64,000 nt of DNA from Dysgonomonas sp. 521 (lineage in GTDB: Bacteria > Bacteroidota > Bacteroidia > Bacteroidales > Dysgonomonadaceae). The translations under genes were made by a program, and so were the position numbers. The notes beneath the pieces were generated by a model. That model was given only the letters and a program-made list of their open reading frames with translations, made no database searches and was not told the DNA's origin. This document shows positions 34,510-42,290 of this stretch, one piece after another (positions within the stretch are counted from its first letter, which is position 1; the number at the start of each line of letters is the position of its first letter). The stretch covers positions 1 through 64,000 of the forward strand of contig NZ_QVMO01000008.1 of NCBI RefSeq assembly GCF_010501055.1, in the 5' to 3' direction.

Positions 34510-35064
34510 TCAACCCGGTCTCTGTACCTCCTGTATCTCTTCCATCCCTTTCAGTATAGCCTGCTCGTTCATAGGCAGCAGCCCGTGATGCCTTTCGGGC
34601 AGGGACTTCTTTAAGCCCAACATTACATTTTCCAGCTGCACCATTGGTGAAACCTTTAACAATCCGCCTAATACAATCATATTGAAGGCTTTTGTATTCT
34701 TCATCAATGCCGCTGTGTCTACCGCCTCTATTTTGTACACATAGATATCTTTGCGTGTAGGCGGATGCTGAAATCCGCTGGGGTCATAAATCAATATTCC
34801 TCCCGGCTTCACTGACGACTCAAACTTATCTAAAGAAGGCTGGTTCAGTATAATGGCAATATCATATTCGTTTACTATGGGCGAACTGATAGGATTATCG
34901 CTCAGGATAACGGTCACGTTTGCCGTACCACCACGTTGTTCCGGCCCGTAGGACGGGAACCATGATACTTCCTTGTTTTCCATCAATCCTGAATAAGCAA
35001 GTATTTTGCCCATCGACAACACTCCTTGTCCTCCAAAACCTGCTATTATAATTTCCTGTGTCAT
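34510..35064 (-). CDS. 2-oxoacid:ferredoxin oxidoreductase, gamma subunit
   Basis: 184 residues. The N-terminal motif IIIAGFGGQGVLSMGKILA and the segment SYGPEQRGGTANVTV are hallmarks of the gamma domain of pyruvate/2-oxoacid:ferredoxin oxidoreductases. The complex decarboxylates a 2-oxoacid with CoA and passes electrons to ferredoxin. Last gene of a delta-alpha-beta-gamma operon. Substrate (2-oxoglutarate or branched-chain 2-oxoacid, Kor or Vor type) cannot be told from this sequence alone. Confidence 0.88.
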   Translation of the reverse strand: MTQEIIIAGFGGQGVLSMGKILAYSGLMENKEVSWFPSYGPEQRGGTANVTVILSDNPISSPIVNEYDIAIILNQPSLDKFESSVKPGGILIYDPSGFQHPPTRKDIYVYKIEAVDTAALMKNTKAFNMIVLGGLLKVSPMVQLENVMLGLKKSLPERHHGLLPMNEQAILKGMEEIQEVQRPG

Positions 35065-35077
35065 GCTTATCGGTTTA

Positions 35078-35090
35078 AGGTCGCTGACCT
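35078..35090. repeat. AGGTC-GACCT hairpin between gamma and beta genes
   Basis: AGGTC GCT GACCT, in the 64-bp gap, same word as at 17192 and in the other two gaps of this operon. Confidence 0.45.
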
Positions 35091-35128
35091 ATATTATTAC
35101 TTTTATATGTATAAAACCTCACTGTTAC

Positions 35129-35887
35129 TTAAAGGTTCTTCAAATCGCCTAACGGATATGCAGGGAACATATTTTCCACCATCCACTCGTTTGCAGCCTC
35201 CGGTGTCATTTTCCAACCTGCATTACATGTAGATACAATCTCAACGATGGATGTACCTTTATTTTCCATCGAATTTTCGAATGCTTTGCGTATCATACGT
35301 TTCGCCTTCTTTACCGATGCCGCTGTATGTACGCTCTGGCGTGTAGCCAGGCATACACCCTCCAGCTGAGCCAGCAAATCAAGAATCTTCAACGGATAAC
35401 CGTTTTCATTTATATCCCTCCCGTTAGGTGTGGTAGACGTTTTCATGTGATTTAGCGTTGTCGGAGCCATCTGCCCTCCGGTCATACCATATATGCCGTT
35501 ATTGATAAAGATGATCGCTATATTTTCGCCTCTGTTGGCGGCATGTATAGTCTCGCCCGTACCAATGGCGGCTAGGTCTCCGTCGCCCTGATAGGTAAAC
35601 ACCATCTTATCGGGGTTGAGGCGCTTCACAGCCGTAGCCAGTGCAGGCGCGCGTCCGTGTGCTGCTTCCTGCCAGTCTATGTCCAGATAGCTGTATGCAA
35701 ACACGGCACAGCCTACGGGTGCTATACCCACTGTATTTTCACGCAATCCCATCTCATCGATAACCTCGGCTATCACCTTATGAACCACACCATGTGAACA
35801 CCCCGGGCAATAGTGCATATCCGTATCGTTCATCAACGCGGGCTTGGCATATACCAAGTTAGCCGGATCTATAATATTTGTATCCAT
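35129..35887 (-). CDS. 2-oxoacid:ferredoxin oxidoreductase, beta subunit (TPP-binding)
   Basis: 252 residues. It carries thiamine diphosphate: the TPP motif runs from GDGDLAAIGTGETIHAANRG to INNGIYGMTGGQMAPTT (about 100-143). HYCPGCSHG at about 26-34 is the conserved N-terminal Cys motif of this subunit. The CoA-dependent decarboxylation occurs at the alpha/beta interface. Typical of the KorB/VorA type. Confidence 0.9.
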   Translation of the reverse strand: MDTNIIDPANLVYAKPALMNDTDMHYCPGCSHGVVHKVIAEVIDEMGLRENTVGIAPVGCAVFAYSYLDIDWQEAAHGRAPALATAVKRLNPDKMVFTYQGDGDLAAIGTGETIHAANRGENIAIIFINNGIYGMTGGQMAPTTLNHMKTSTTPNGRDINENGYPLKILDLLAQLEGVCLATRQSVHTAASVKKAKRMIRKAFENSMENKGTSIVEIVSTCNAGWKMTPEAANEWMVENMFPAYPLGDLKNL

Positions 35888-35904
35888 AATGTTTTAAACT
35901 TTAA

Positions 35905-35917
35905 AGGTCACAGACCT
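35905..35917. repeat. AGGTC-GACCT hairpin between beta and alpha genes
   Basis: AGGTC ACA GACCT in the 61-bp gap. Confidence 0.4.
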
Positions 35918-35948
35918 ATTAATTAACTTTCAATCAATCAACTGTCTT

Positions 35949-37031
35949 TCAACAATCGAATTTGTTCTGTAAAGCATCCACCACTTCGCTAGGGGTAGGA
36001 ACGATGCCGCCCAAACGTCCGTAATGCTCTACCTTTACTTTCCCGTTCACAGCCAAACGAACGTCTTCCACCATTTGTCCGGCGTTCATTTCCACTGTAA
36101 GCATTCCTTTTACCTTGGTCGAATATTTATCTATCTCCTTCGATGGGAAAGGCCATAAGGTAATCGGCCTTATCAGACCTACCTTTATGCCTTGCGCCCG
36201 TGCCAGTTCCATAGCTTTCTGGCAGATACGCGCGGCCGAGCCGAACGCTACAAGGATGTAATCGGCGTCTTCGCAATTAACTTCCTGATGCATACAGAGC
36301 TCGCTTTGTATCTTCTTGTATTTTGCCTGAAAACGGAGGTTGTTTATCTCCATTTTGTAAGGATCGAGTTCGAGCGATGTGATTATATTCGGCTTTCTGT
36401 CGGCGGGCTTACCTAATGTCGCCCAAGGACATTGCTCCCGTATTTCTTTTTCGGTTCTTCTGCGTTTAAACGCGGGCAGTTTTACCTTTTCCATCATCTG
36501 TCCTATGACACCATCGGTAAGTATCATCGCTGGAGTCTGGTATTTGAATGCGAGGTCGAAGCCCAAAGCTACGAAATCGACCATTTCCTGTACCGATGCG
36601 GGTGCAAGGGTTATCAGGTTATAGTCGCCATGTCCCCCTCCCTTTACAGTCTGGAAGTAATCGGCCTGTGATGGTTGTATTGTTCCCAGTCCCGGTCCGC
36701 CGCGCATCACGTTTACCATCAGGCAAGGCAGCTCTGCTCCGGCAAGATAAGAAACACCTTCGAGCATAAGGCTCATACCCGGGCTCGAAGAAGAGGTCAT
36801 AACGGCTTTTCCACATCCGGCTCCGCCATATACCATATTTATAGATGCAATTTCACTCTCAGCCTGAAGGACAACCATACCGGTAGTCTTCCACGGCGCT
36901 TCGACCATCAATGTTTCCATTATCTCCGACTGTGGAGTAATCGGATAGCCGAAGTAGCCGTCTGCTCCATACCTTATCGCAGCATGGGCAATGGCTTCAT
37001 TGCCTTTCATTAAAACTATTTCTTCTGACAT
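35949..37031 (-). CDS. 2-oxoacid:ferredoxin oxidoreductase, alpha subunit (Kor/Vor type)
   Basis: 360 residues. N-terminal GNEAIAHAAIRYGADGYFGY PITPQSEIMETL is the family signature (domain I). Further conserved parts are MTSSSSPGMSLMLEG, MRGGPGLGTIQPSQADYFQ and the C-terminal domain II segment VEMNAGQMVEDVRLAV. In databases close relatives are named VorB (3-methyl-2-oxobutanoate) or KorA (2-oxoglutarate). The split four-gene arrangement supports a heterotetramer with the neighbouring genes. Confidence 0.88.
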   Translation of the reverse strand: MSEEIVLMKGNEAIAHAAIRYGADGYFGYPITPQSEIMETLMVEAPWKTTGMVVLQAESEIASINMVYGGAGCGKAVMTSSSSPGMSLMLEGVSYLAGAELPCLMVNVMRGGPGLGTIQPSQADYFQTVKGGGHGDYNLITLAPASVQEMVDFVALGFDLAFKYQTPAMILTDGVIGQMMEKVKLPAFKRRRTEKEIREQCPWATLGKPADRKPNIITSLELDPYKMEINNLRFQAKYKKIQSELCMHQEVNCEDADYILVAFGSAARICQKAMELARAQGIKVGLIRPITLWPFPSKEIDKYSTKVKGMLTVEMNAGQMVEDVRLAVNGKVKVEHYGRLGGIVPTPSEVVDALQNKFDC

Positions 37032-37044
37032 AAGCTTTTTATTC

Positions 37045-37058
37045 AGGTCGCAGGACCT
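37045..37058. repeat. AGGTC-GACCT hairpin between alpha and delta genes
   Basis: AGGTC GCAG GACCT in the 148-bp gap; the rest of that gap is unremarkable. Confidence 0.4.
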
Positions 37059-37179
37059 ATTTTATTACTTTTAAGCAGTACAGCCACCTTGTGTCATAGC
37101 AGGATTGCTGTATTACTTACTGTTGATTAATTAAAAAAACGAACCTATCAGGCAAAATGCCATAATGATCCGTTACCGT

Positions 37180-37410
37180 TTATTCAAATTTTTTCTTGTA
37201 GATGGTAAGACATCCGTCAGGGCATACATATCCGCAGTTTGCACAACCTATACAAGAGTCGGGGTTTTTCATGTAAACATAGTGGTAGCCTCTGTTATTT
37301 ACATTCCGCGGCTGTAATTCCAAAACGTCGCAAGGGCATGAAACTACGCAGAGGTTACAGCCTTTGCAGCGCTCTTCGTTTACGACTACTGTTCCTTTTA
37401 TTTTGGCCAT
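37180..37410 (-). CDS. 2-oxoacid:ferredoxin oxidoreductase, delta (ferredoxin) subunit
   Basis: 76 residues with two [4Fe-4S] motifs, CKGCNLCVVSCPCDVL (about 17-32) and CIGCANCGYVCPDGC (about 53-67). It relays electrons from the TPP centre to soluble ferredoxin. First gene of the operon; the promoter lies about 100 bp upstream. Confidence 0.9.
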   Translation of the reverse strand: MAKIKGTVVVNEERCKGCNLCVVSCPCDVLELQPRNVNNRGYHYVYMKNPDSCIGCANCGYVCPDGCLTIYKKKFE

Positions 37411-37506
37411 TTCTTTATATATAAGTTTAAAGTCTAAAGTGCAAGGTTTAGAGTTTACAACTCATAATCCATCACTTACAACTCATAATTATTTTTATTC
37501 CACACA

Positions 37507-37514
37507 CAAAGGTA
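37507..37514 (-). promoter_or_regulatory. -7 box (TACCTTTG) of the oxidoreductase operon
   Basis: The minus strand reads TACCTTTG, giving a leader of roughly 90 nt before the delta-subunit gene. Confidence 0.5.
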
Positions 37515-37645
37515 TAGGTTATTCTTATTATATTTCCCTTTTTAAACAATAAAGATGTTAAAAAAAAAGATGTCTTTAAACATACGAATCTGACATTTTG
37601 ATACATGTATCAACGCTTAGAGTTTACGCCCGAAACGCTAGTACA

Positions 37646-38122
37646 TTATTTAATAAGTTTACCTGTATTAATATTGACTATTTGTATTAAATCCGCCGGA
37701 TTTAATTGTATTTGCAAACCTCGTTTTCCGGCACTAATATAGATATAATTGAAGTTTTGGCACGAACTATCGATATAAGTGGCGAACTGTTTTTTCATAC
37801 CGATGGGCGAGCAGGCGCCTCTGATATAGCCTGTGATTCCGAGTAAGTCTTTCATGGGAATCATATCGCAATTTTTGTTTCCTGATATTTTTGCGGCAAC
37901 CTTCAAGTCCAACTCCTCAGCTCCGGGTATGATGCACACAAAATAGCCCGACTTATCCCCCTTCAGTACCAGTGTTTTGAATACCTGCTCCACAGGTTCG
38001 TTCAACTGTTCCGCTACATGGACGGCACTAAGGTCTGATTCGTCAACTTGATACGTGATAAGTTTATATTCGATTTTTTCTTTATCCAAAAGCCGGACAG
38101 CGTTTGTTTTGTCAATTTTCAT
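37646..38122 (-). CDS. ybaK: Cys-tRNA(Pro)/Cys-tRNA(Cys) deacylase (YbaK/EbsC)
   Basis: 158 residues. YbaK hydrolyses Cys mischarged on tRNA(Pro). Family features: N-terminal NAVRLLDKEKIEYKLITY, VEQVFKTLVLKGDKSGYFVC with the conserved Lys, AKISGNKNCDMIPMKDLLGI, and GYIRGACSPIGMKK (about 95-110). Not part of an obvious operon. Related YeaK/ProX editing domains are possible, but the GACSPIG motif favours YbaK. Confidence 0.9.
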   Translation of the reverse strand: MKIDKTNAVRLLDKEKIEYKLITYQVDESDLSAVHVAEQLNEPVEQVFKTLVLKGDKSGYFVCIIPGAEELDLKVAAKISGNKNCDMIPMKDLLGITGYIRGACSPIGMKKQFATYIDSSCQNFNYIYISAGKRGLQIQLNPADLIQIVNINTGKLIK

Positions 38123-38296
38123 TATAACTTACTTTTTCGCTAATAAAGTAATAGATAGAATTTGATGAAGTGTTTCGAATCATAACTTCTTTCTGTTGTT
38201 ATAACAACAAAACAATAAAGAGTTCAGTGACCTTAAAAACAATTATTTCTGACAGAAGTTTATGGAATTAACCATTTATAGCTATCTATTAACTAA

Positions 38297-38478
38297 GTAA
38301 CTGTTTAAATTTTATACGAATATTTTATTATACCTTTTTCTTCGTTCATTTTTAGTCTGTTTTCGGCTGTTTTTTCCTTTCTCTCAACTCAAATAGCCCA
38401 CTATTATCGTTTCGAGGAAGAAAATAACATCTCTAAAACATCTCTAAAAATTTGAACGAATAAAATTTAAACAGTTAC
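38297..38478. repeat. P-family element with TAA duplication
   Basis: 182 bp, ends GTAACTGTTTAAATTTTA and TAAAATTTAAACAGTTAC, flanked by TAA on both sides (38294-38296, 38479-38481). Its interior is the reverse complement of the copies at 6561 and 16348. The remaining 38123-38293 shows nothing. Confidence 0.8.
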
Positions 38479-38505
38479 TAAAACGTGAAATTAAAAAATA
38501 ATATT

Positions 38506-39522
38506 ATGAAACATGCAAAGAATATCCAATTAATTACCATGCTTATCCTGATAGGCTTTATATCATGTGGTAACAATACCAAGATGGCAACAATGGACGA
38601 GGCATACGCACTCTCATCTATCCCTGTAGAAGAAGAAAAGAGTTATGCATCTGCCAGCGACGAAAACTCCGTACTCAGATTTGTACCGCCGCAAATTGTA
38701 CCATCGCCAATGCCGAACTTTATAGCGACCAAAGCCGCTTCTGCACAATACGATGATGGTATTCACAAATTTATACGTACCGCCAAGATGAAATTCAAGG
38801 TAAAGGATATACCGCAGGCTGCTCAAAGAATAGAGGATATTACAATAAGTAATAAAGGCTTCATTATAAATTCCACTATTAGTAACGATCCGCGTACCAG
38901 TACTGTAAATATCTCGAAAGATTCGGCTTATCTGATCTGCTACAACGACCTGTCTGCAAGCCTCGAATTGCGTGTGCCACACCAGATACTGGATTCTACG
39001 CTGAGACAGATAGCCCCGCTGGCAGTCGTAATAGACTACCGTACGGTAGAAGCACGGGATGTAACCTTCGACCTGATGTGGGACAAGATGAAGCAGCAGC
39101 GCCTGGCAAAGAAACAGCAACGGATGTCGCAGGCTATTGGCACCCGAAGCGGAAAGCTAAATGACGCGATGGATGCCGAAGACGCATTGAACAACGCGTT
39201 GGAGCAGGCTGACGAAGCCCTTCTGACCGAATATAAGACAAACGACCGGATAGCCTACAGCACTATCTACATTAACCTCTATCAGGACAGAACCGAATAC
39301 AAAGAGAAAGTAGCGCGCGATACAGAGAATATTAAACACTATGAACCGGGATTCGGCTCAAAAATAATAGACGCCTTAAGCGACGGATGGGATGTAATAT
39401 GCGCTATATTCCTTGCTCTCATTACAATATGGCCGATTCTGATATTACTCACCGGAGCTGTCATCGTATTCCTGAGATTCAGGAAACACAGGGGAAATGC
39501 TAAGATTGAAGAAAAGCACTGA
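38506..39522 (+). CDS. DUF4349 lipoprotein
   Basis: 338 residues from the ATG at 38506; a GTG 21 bp upstream borders the P element and is less likely. Signal peptide with lipobox FISCGN (Cys21). The body matches DUF4349: IRTAKMKFKVKDIPQAAQRI, LELRVPHQILDSTLRQI, then a helical middle (about 205-260) and a C-terminal membrane helix (IFLALITIWPILILLTGAVI) followed by basic residues. Function unknown; anchored at both ends. Its 3' end overlaps the convergent gene by 23 bp. Confidence 0.82.
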   Translation: MKHAKNIQLITMLILIGFISCGNNTKMATMDEAYALSSIPVEEEKSYASASDENSVLRFVPPQIVPSPMPNFIATKAASAQYDDGIHKFIRTAKMKFKVKDIPQAAQRIEDITISNKGFIINSTISNDPRTSTVNISKDSAYLICYNDLSASLELRVPHQILDSTLRQIAPLAVVIDYRTVEARDVTFDLMWDKMKQQRLAKKQQRMSQAIGTRSGKLNDAMDAEDALNNALEQADEALLTEYKTNDRIAYSTIYINLYQDRTEYKEKVARDTENIKHYEPGFGSKIIDALSDGWDVICAIFLALITIWPILILLTGAVIVFLRFRKHRGNAKIEEKH

Positions 39523-40714
39523 TCTTATCGAACGTAAACCTGAATTGCTCATCTACTTCATCAGCGATCTTGGTAAGTGCAGGGAACGGGTCTTCATGTA
39601 TATATTTATACGGATAATCCAATATTTCGATGTTGATCGGAATATCCCTGCGTGAACCTTGTAATGTATTGACTACTTCGTAAGGCGGAACCACCTCATC
39701 TTTCGCCAGCGTAATAGCGTAGAACTGATGGCTCATTTTCCTGAGTGTTTCTTCTCTGCTGGAGGTCAATATCTTATAGTTGAGCATACTCCTGAAATTG
39801 TTTCCTTCGGGGTGTGTATGCATATAATGGCGAAGTACCTCATCGCGCTTCATATGGCTTTCGAGATGCTCTACTACATACGAGTAAAGGCTCACATTGG
39901 CTTCGCTATCGAGTATAAACTTAGAAACCGGAGACAGGCGGTTAAACACGGCTCCACCGCAGAACGTCGCATATTTCGAATTCGTGAAAAAGCCATCCTT
40001 GTTACTCATCATCAGTATTTCTCCCAGAAATGTACCGATGGAATAAGAAAAGAAATCGATGGAGGCATCTTTGTCTATTGCCGGATGCAGTCCTTCTTTA
40101 AAATGTTCTACAAAGTCGATTACATCGTAATAGGTTTGCAGTCCCGACCACAAAAAGCGTTGCGGCTTATTATGCAACCGCGTACTGATAGCCACATTGG
40201 ACAGGCTGGAACAAATCACGGCGGGATGGCGTACCTTACGCTGCTCGCTTACCCTGTACATTTCGCGTGTACTACTCCATACTGCCGGAGCACGGTTCAT
40301 GTGGAAAGCGATTGGGAACATGACAATCGATTTGCCCGTTTTGTCTACTATATATTTTGCCCAAGGCAGGTACTTATACCATGTCTTCTCATTAAAGCCA
40401 TGAAACAAGAAGATGATACCTTTGGACTTGACCTCTTTTTTAGGCATAATCATGTGGTACCTGAACTTGATATTCTCTTGTATCTCCGAGTCTTTCTTAT
40501 TCAGCATTTGCTGAATAACATCAGGCTCGTAGTCCTGCGGTTCACTCGGAATGAATTCATAATCATCATTATTCCCCAACCCGCCGGGAAGAATAAAGCG
40601 GTAATTGGATTCGAACGTAAAATTGCGCATTACAAGATTTTGGTCTATTTCAATCTCATTATCCGTGTAATTTTCAATCTTTTTGAGATGTTCAAATAAG
40701 TCTATGTACTTCAT
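39500..40714 (-). CDS. Alpha/beta-hydrolase-like protein (DUF6051 type)
   Basis: 404 residues, apparently cytoplasmic. KGIIFLFHGFNEKTW (about 114-128) resembles the oxyanion HG strand of alpha/beta hydrolases, and DFFSYSIGTFLGEI (about 235-248) contains a nucleophile-elbow-like S-x-S-x-G. LAKDEVVPP near 350 and HEDP near 382 could provide acid and His. These assignments are from motif inspection only; substrate unknown. No clear promoter upstream, where an S repeat lies. Confidence 0.7.
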   Translation of the reverse strand: MKYIDLFEHLKKIENYTDNEIEIDQNLVMRNFTFESNYRFILPGGLGNNDDYEFIPSEPQDYEPDVIQQMLNKKDSEIQENIKFRYHMIMPKKEVKSKGIIFLFHGFNEKTWYKYLPWAKYIVDKTGKSIVMFPIAFHMNRAPAVWSSTREMYRVSEQRKVRHPAVICSSLSNVAISTRLHNKPQRFLWSGLQTYYDVIDFVEHFKEGLHPAIDKDASIDFFSYSIGTFLGEILMMSNKDGFFTNSKYATFCGGAVFNRLSPVSKFILDSEANVSLYSYVVEHLESHMKRDEVLRHYMHTHPEGNNFRSMLNYKILTSSREETLRKMSHQFYAITLAKDEVVPPYEVVNTLQGSRRDIPINIEILDYPYKYIHEDPFPALTKIADEVDEQFRFTFDKISAFLQS

Positions 40715-40740
40715 GAGTTATAAATTAAGAATTATGAGTT

Positions 40741-40790
40741 ATGACACCCCTCCCGACCTCCCCCAAAGGGAGGAGTGGACAAAGCCCGGT
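40741..40790. repeat. S-type repeat upstream of the hydrolase gene
   Basis: ACACCCCTCCCGACCTCCCC CAAAGGGAGGAGTGG ACAAAGCCC. The same arrangement with AAAGCCC recurs at 42241 and 62294. Confidence 0.6.
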
Positions 40791-40860
40791 AAAAGTGTAT
40801 TTTAGTTAAAAATAATGAGCCATGAGTTATGAATTATTCACTGCTTACTGCTTACTGCTG

Positions 40861-42123
40861 CTAACTGATTAATAACTGATGTCCTATCCTGCAAAACAGG
40901 CATTTGCGTTGTTCACAGTATTCGCGTTTGAGCTGTATCATCGCCTGTGAGTCGGCAGCATTATTCAATGGCATCTTCAGTTTTGAGAAACGTTTTGTGA
41001 TACTGTTAAGCTCGGGCTTCAGCATCTCAAGATATTTTAATGCACGTTCGCAAAGTACTTCGTTATCGATATTCTTTCCATATATGAATAATATAGGAGC
41101 CACTGTGTTAATCAATATAATATCCAGTGACGAATCTCCCAGATATTTCGATTTACGCTCAGACGTTACCCCAAAAGCATAATGTGTCTGCCAATATTCG
41201 GAAGCATTGACATGGAACATCAACCGGATGCGCCCGGCATCGTCACACGCTGTGATCTTAGAGAATAATCCATGTGAACTGTGCAACAATGCAGCCAGTT
41301 GAGCGATTCTGATCTGGGGAAAAGCCGTAGGCCGCGTTCTCATACTTCTGAATATATATGAATCTAACGGTTTCAATTCATATTTATTTTTCAGGAAGTC
41401 ATATTCTTTCTTCAACAAGGAGTGGTAATCATCTTCAACTTTCACATTATCGAGCATTCCTGCCTGGCCAAACAGGAGCGCTTCTATCTGTATCAGGTTA
41501 TCGCCCTGCTTTTGTATACATTTCAGTGGCAGGCTCAGCGCCAGACGTTCGAAGGAGTCGGAGTTCAACCCGAAGCCGAAGTTTCGCGAAAGAAGGACAT
41601 AAAAAACATCCTCCCACGAATTATTAAAACGCTCGAGCAAGCTTTGTATGTGGTTGGCTTTCCGTTCCATCCGTTCTATCAGTAGCGTATTCATCCACGA
41701 ATTAAGGTGGATAGAAGGCATTGAACCAATATAGTTACAGCAAGGAATATCAGTATTGGAATGTATCAGGAAGTCATAGTTCTCCCTTATATGTGGCGGG
41801 CAGGGCATTTCACACTGTGTGACAGGTTGCCCCGATTCGTTAAACACCTCACAATTTACCCGTTCCGCTATATGGAGTATCACGGAGTTATAACTCTTAT
41901 CGGTATGATGGTTGTGTCTTTTCCATTCGTCCGAACTGGTATGAATCTCGATATTCCCCGCCCAGACTTTATCTCCTATCTTGATTTTGGCATTAAAGAA
42001 ATCGGGACCTGAATTTGTATTCGGCAACCCCACATCAATAACTTCGATTGGCTGCCCGTCAACGGTTTTCAGGTCTTTTTGAAAAAGGCGAAATTTCCAG
42101 ATGTAGTGTAATATGTCTTCCAT
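40861..42123 (-). CDS. DUF2851 family protein
   Basis: 420 residues with the typical start MEDILHYIWKFRLF and conserved GQPIEVIDVGLPNTNSGPDF FNAKI, WAGNIEIHTSSDEWKRHNHH and YNSVILHI in the first 90 residues. A C-terminal CEQRKCLFCRIG pair of Cys may bind metal. The N-terminal pattern (PDF...G.IEIH..SDW..H.H) recalls a nuclease-like fold, but the function is not established to my knowledge. Confidence 0.85.
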   Translation of the reverse strand: MEDILHYIWKFRLFQKDLKTVDGQPIEVIDVGLPNTNSGPDFFNAKIKIGDKVWAGNIEIHTSSDEWKRHNHHTDKSYNSVILHIAERVNCEVFNESGQPVTQCEMPCPPHIRENYDFLIHSNTDIPCCNYIGSMPSIHLNSWMNTLLIERMERKANHIQSLLERFNNSWEDVFYVLLSRNFGFGLNSDSFERLALSLPLKCIQKQGDNLIQIEALLFGQAGMLDNVKVEDDYHSLLKKEYDFLKNKYELKPLDSYIFRSMRTRPTAFPQIRIAQLAALLHSSHGLFSKITACDDAGRIRLMFHVNASEYWQTHYAFGVTSERKSKYLGDSSLDIILINTVAPILFIYGKNIDNEVLCERALKYLEMLKPELNSITKRFSKLKMPLNNAADSQAMIQLKREYCEQRKCLFCRIGHQLLIS

Positions 42124-42240
42124 GTTCAGTTAGCAGTTAAACACCTCATCCCTCCGCCTTCTCTAAAGGAGAAGAAGCCGCAGGCCGCGACAAGGAAACA
42201 GGTACAATATTCATAGTTCAATTTATTAACATTCAAAACT

Positions 42241-42290
42241 CTCACAGGGCTTTGCCCACACCTCCCTTTTGGGGAGGTCGGGAGGGACGT
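42241..42290. repeat. S-type repeat at the 3' end of the MutS-like gene
   Basis: CAGGGCTTTGCCCACACCTC CCTTTTGGGGAGG TCGGGAGGGACG, ending next to the stop of the MutS-like gene. A weaker copy lies at 42144-42182. Confidence 0.6.
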
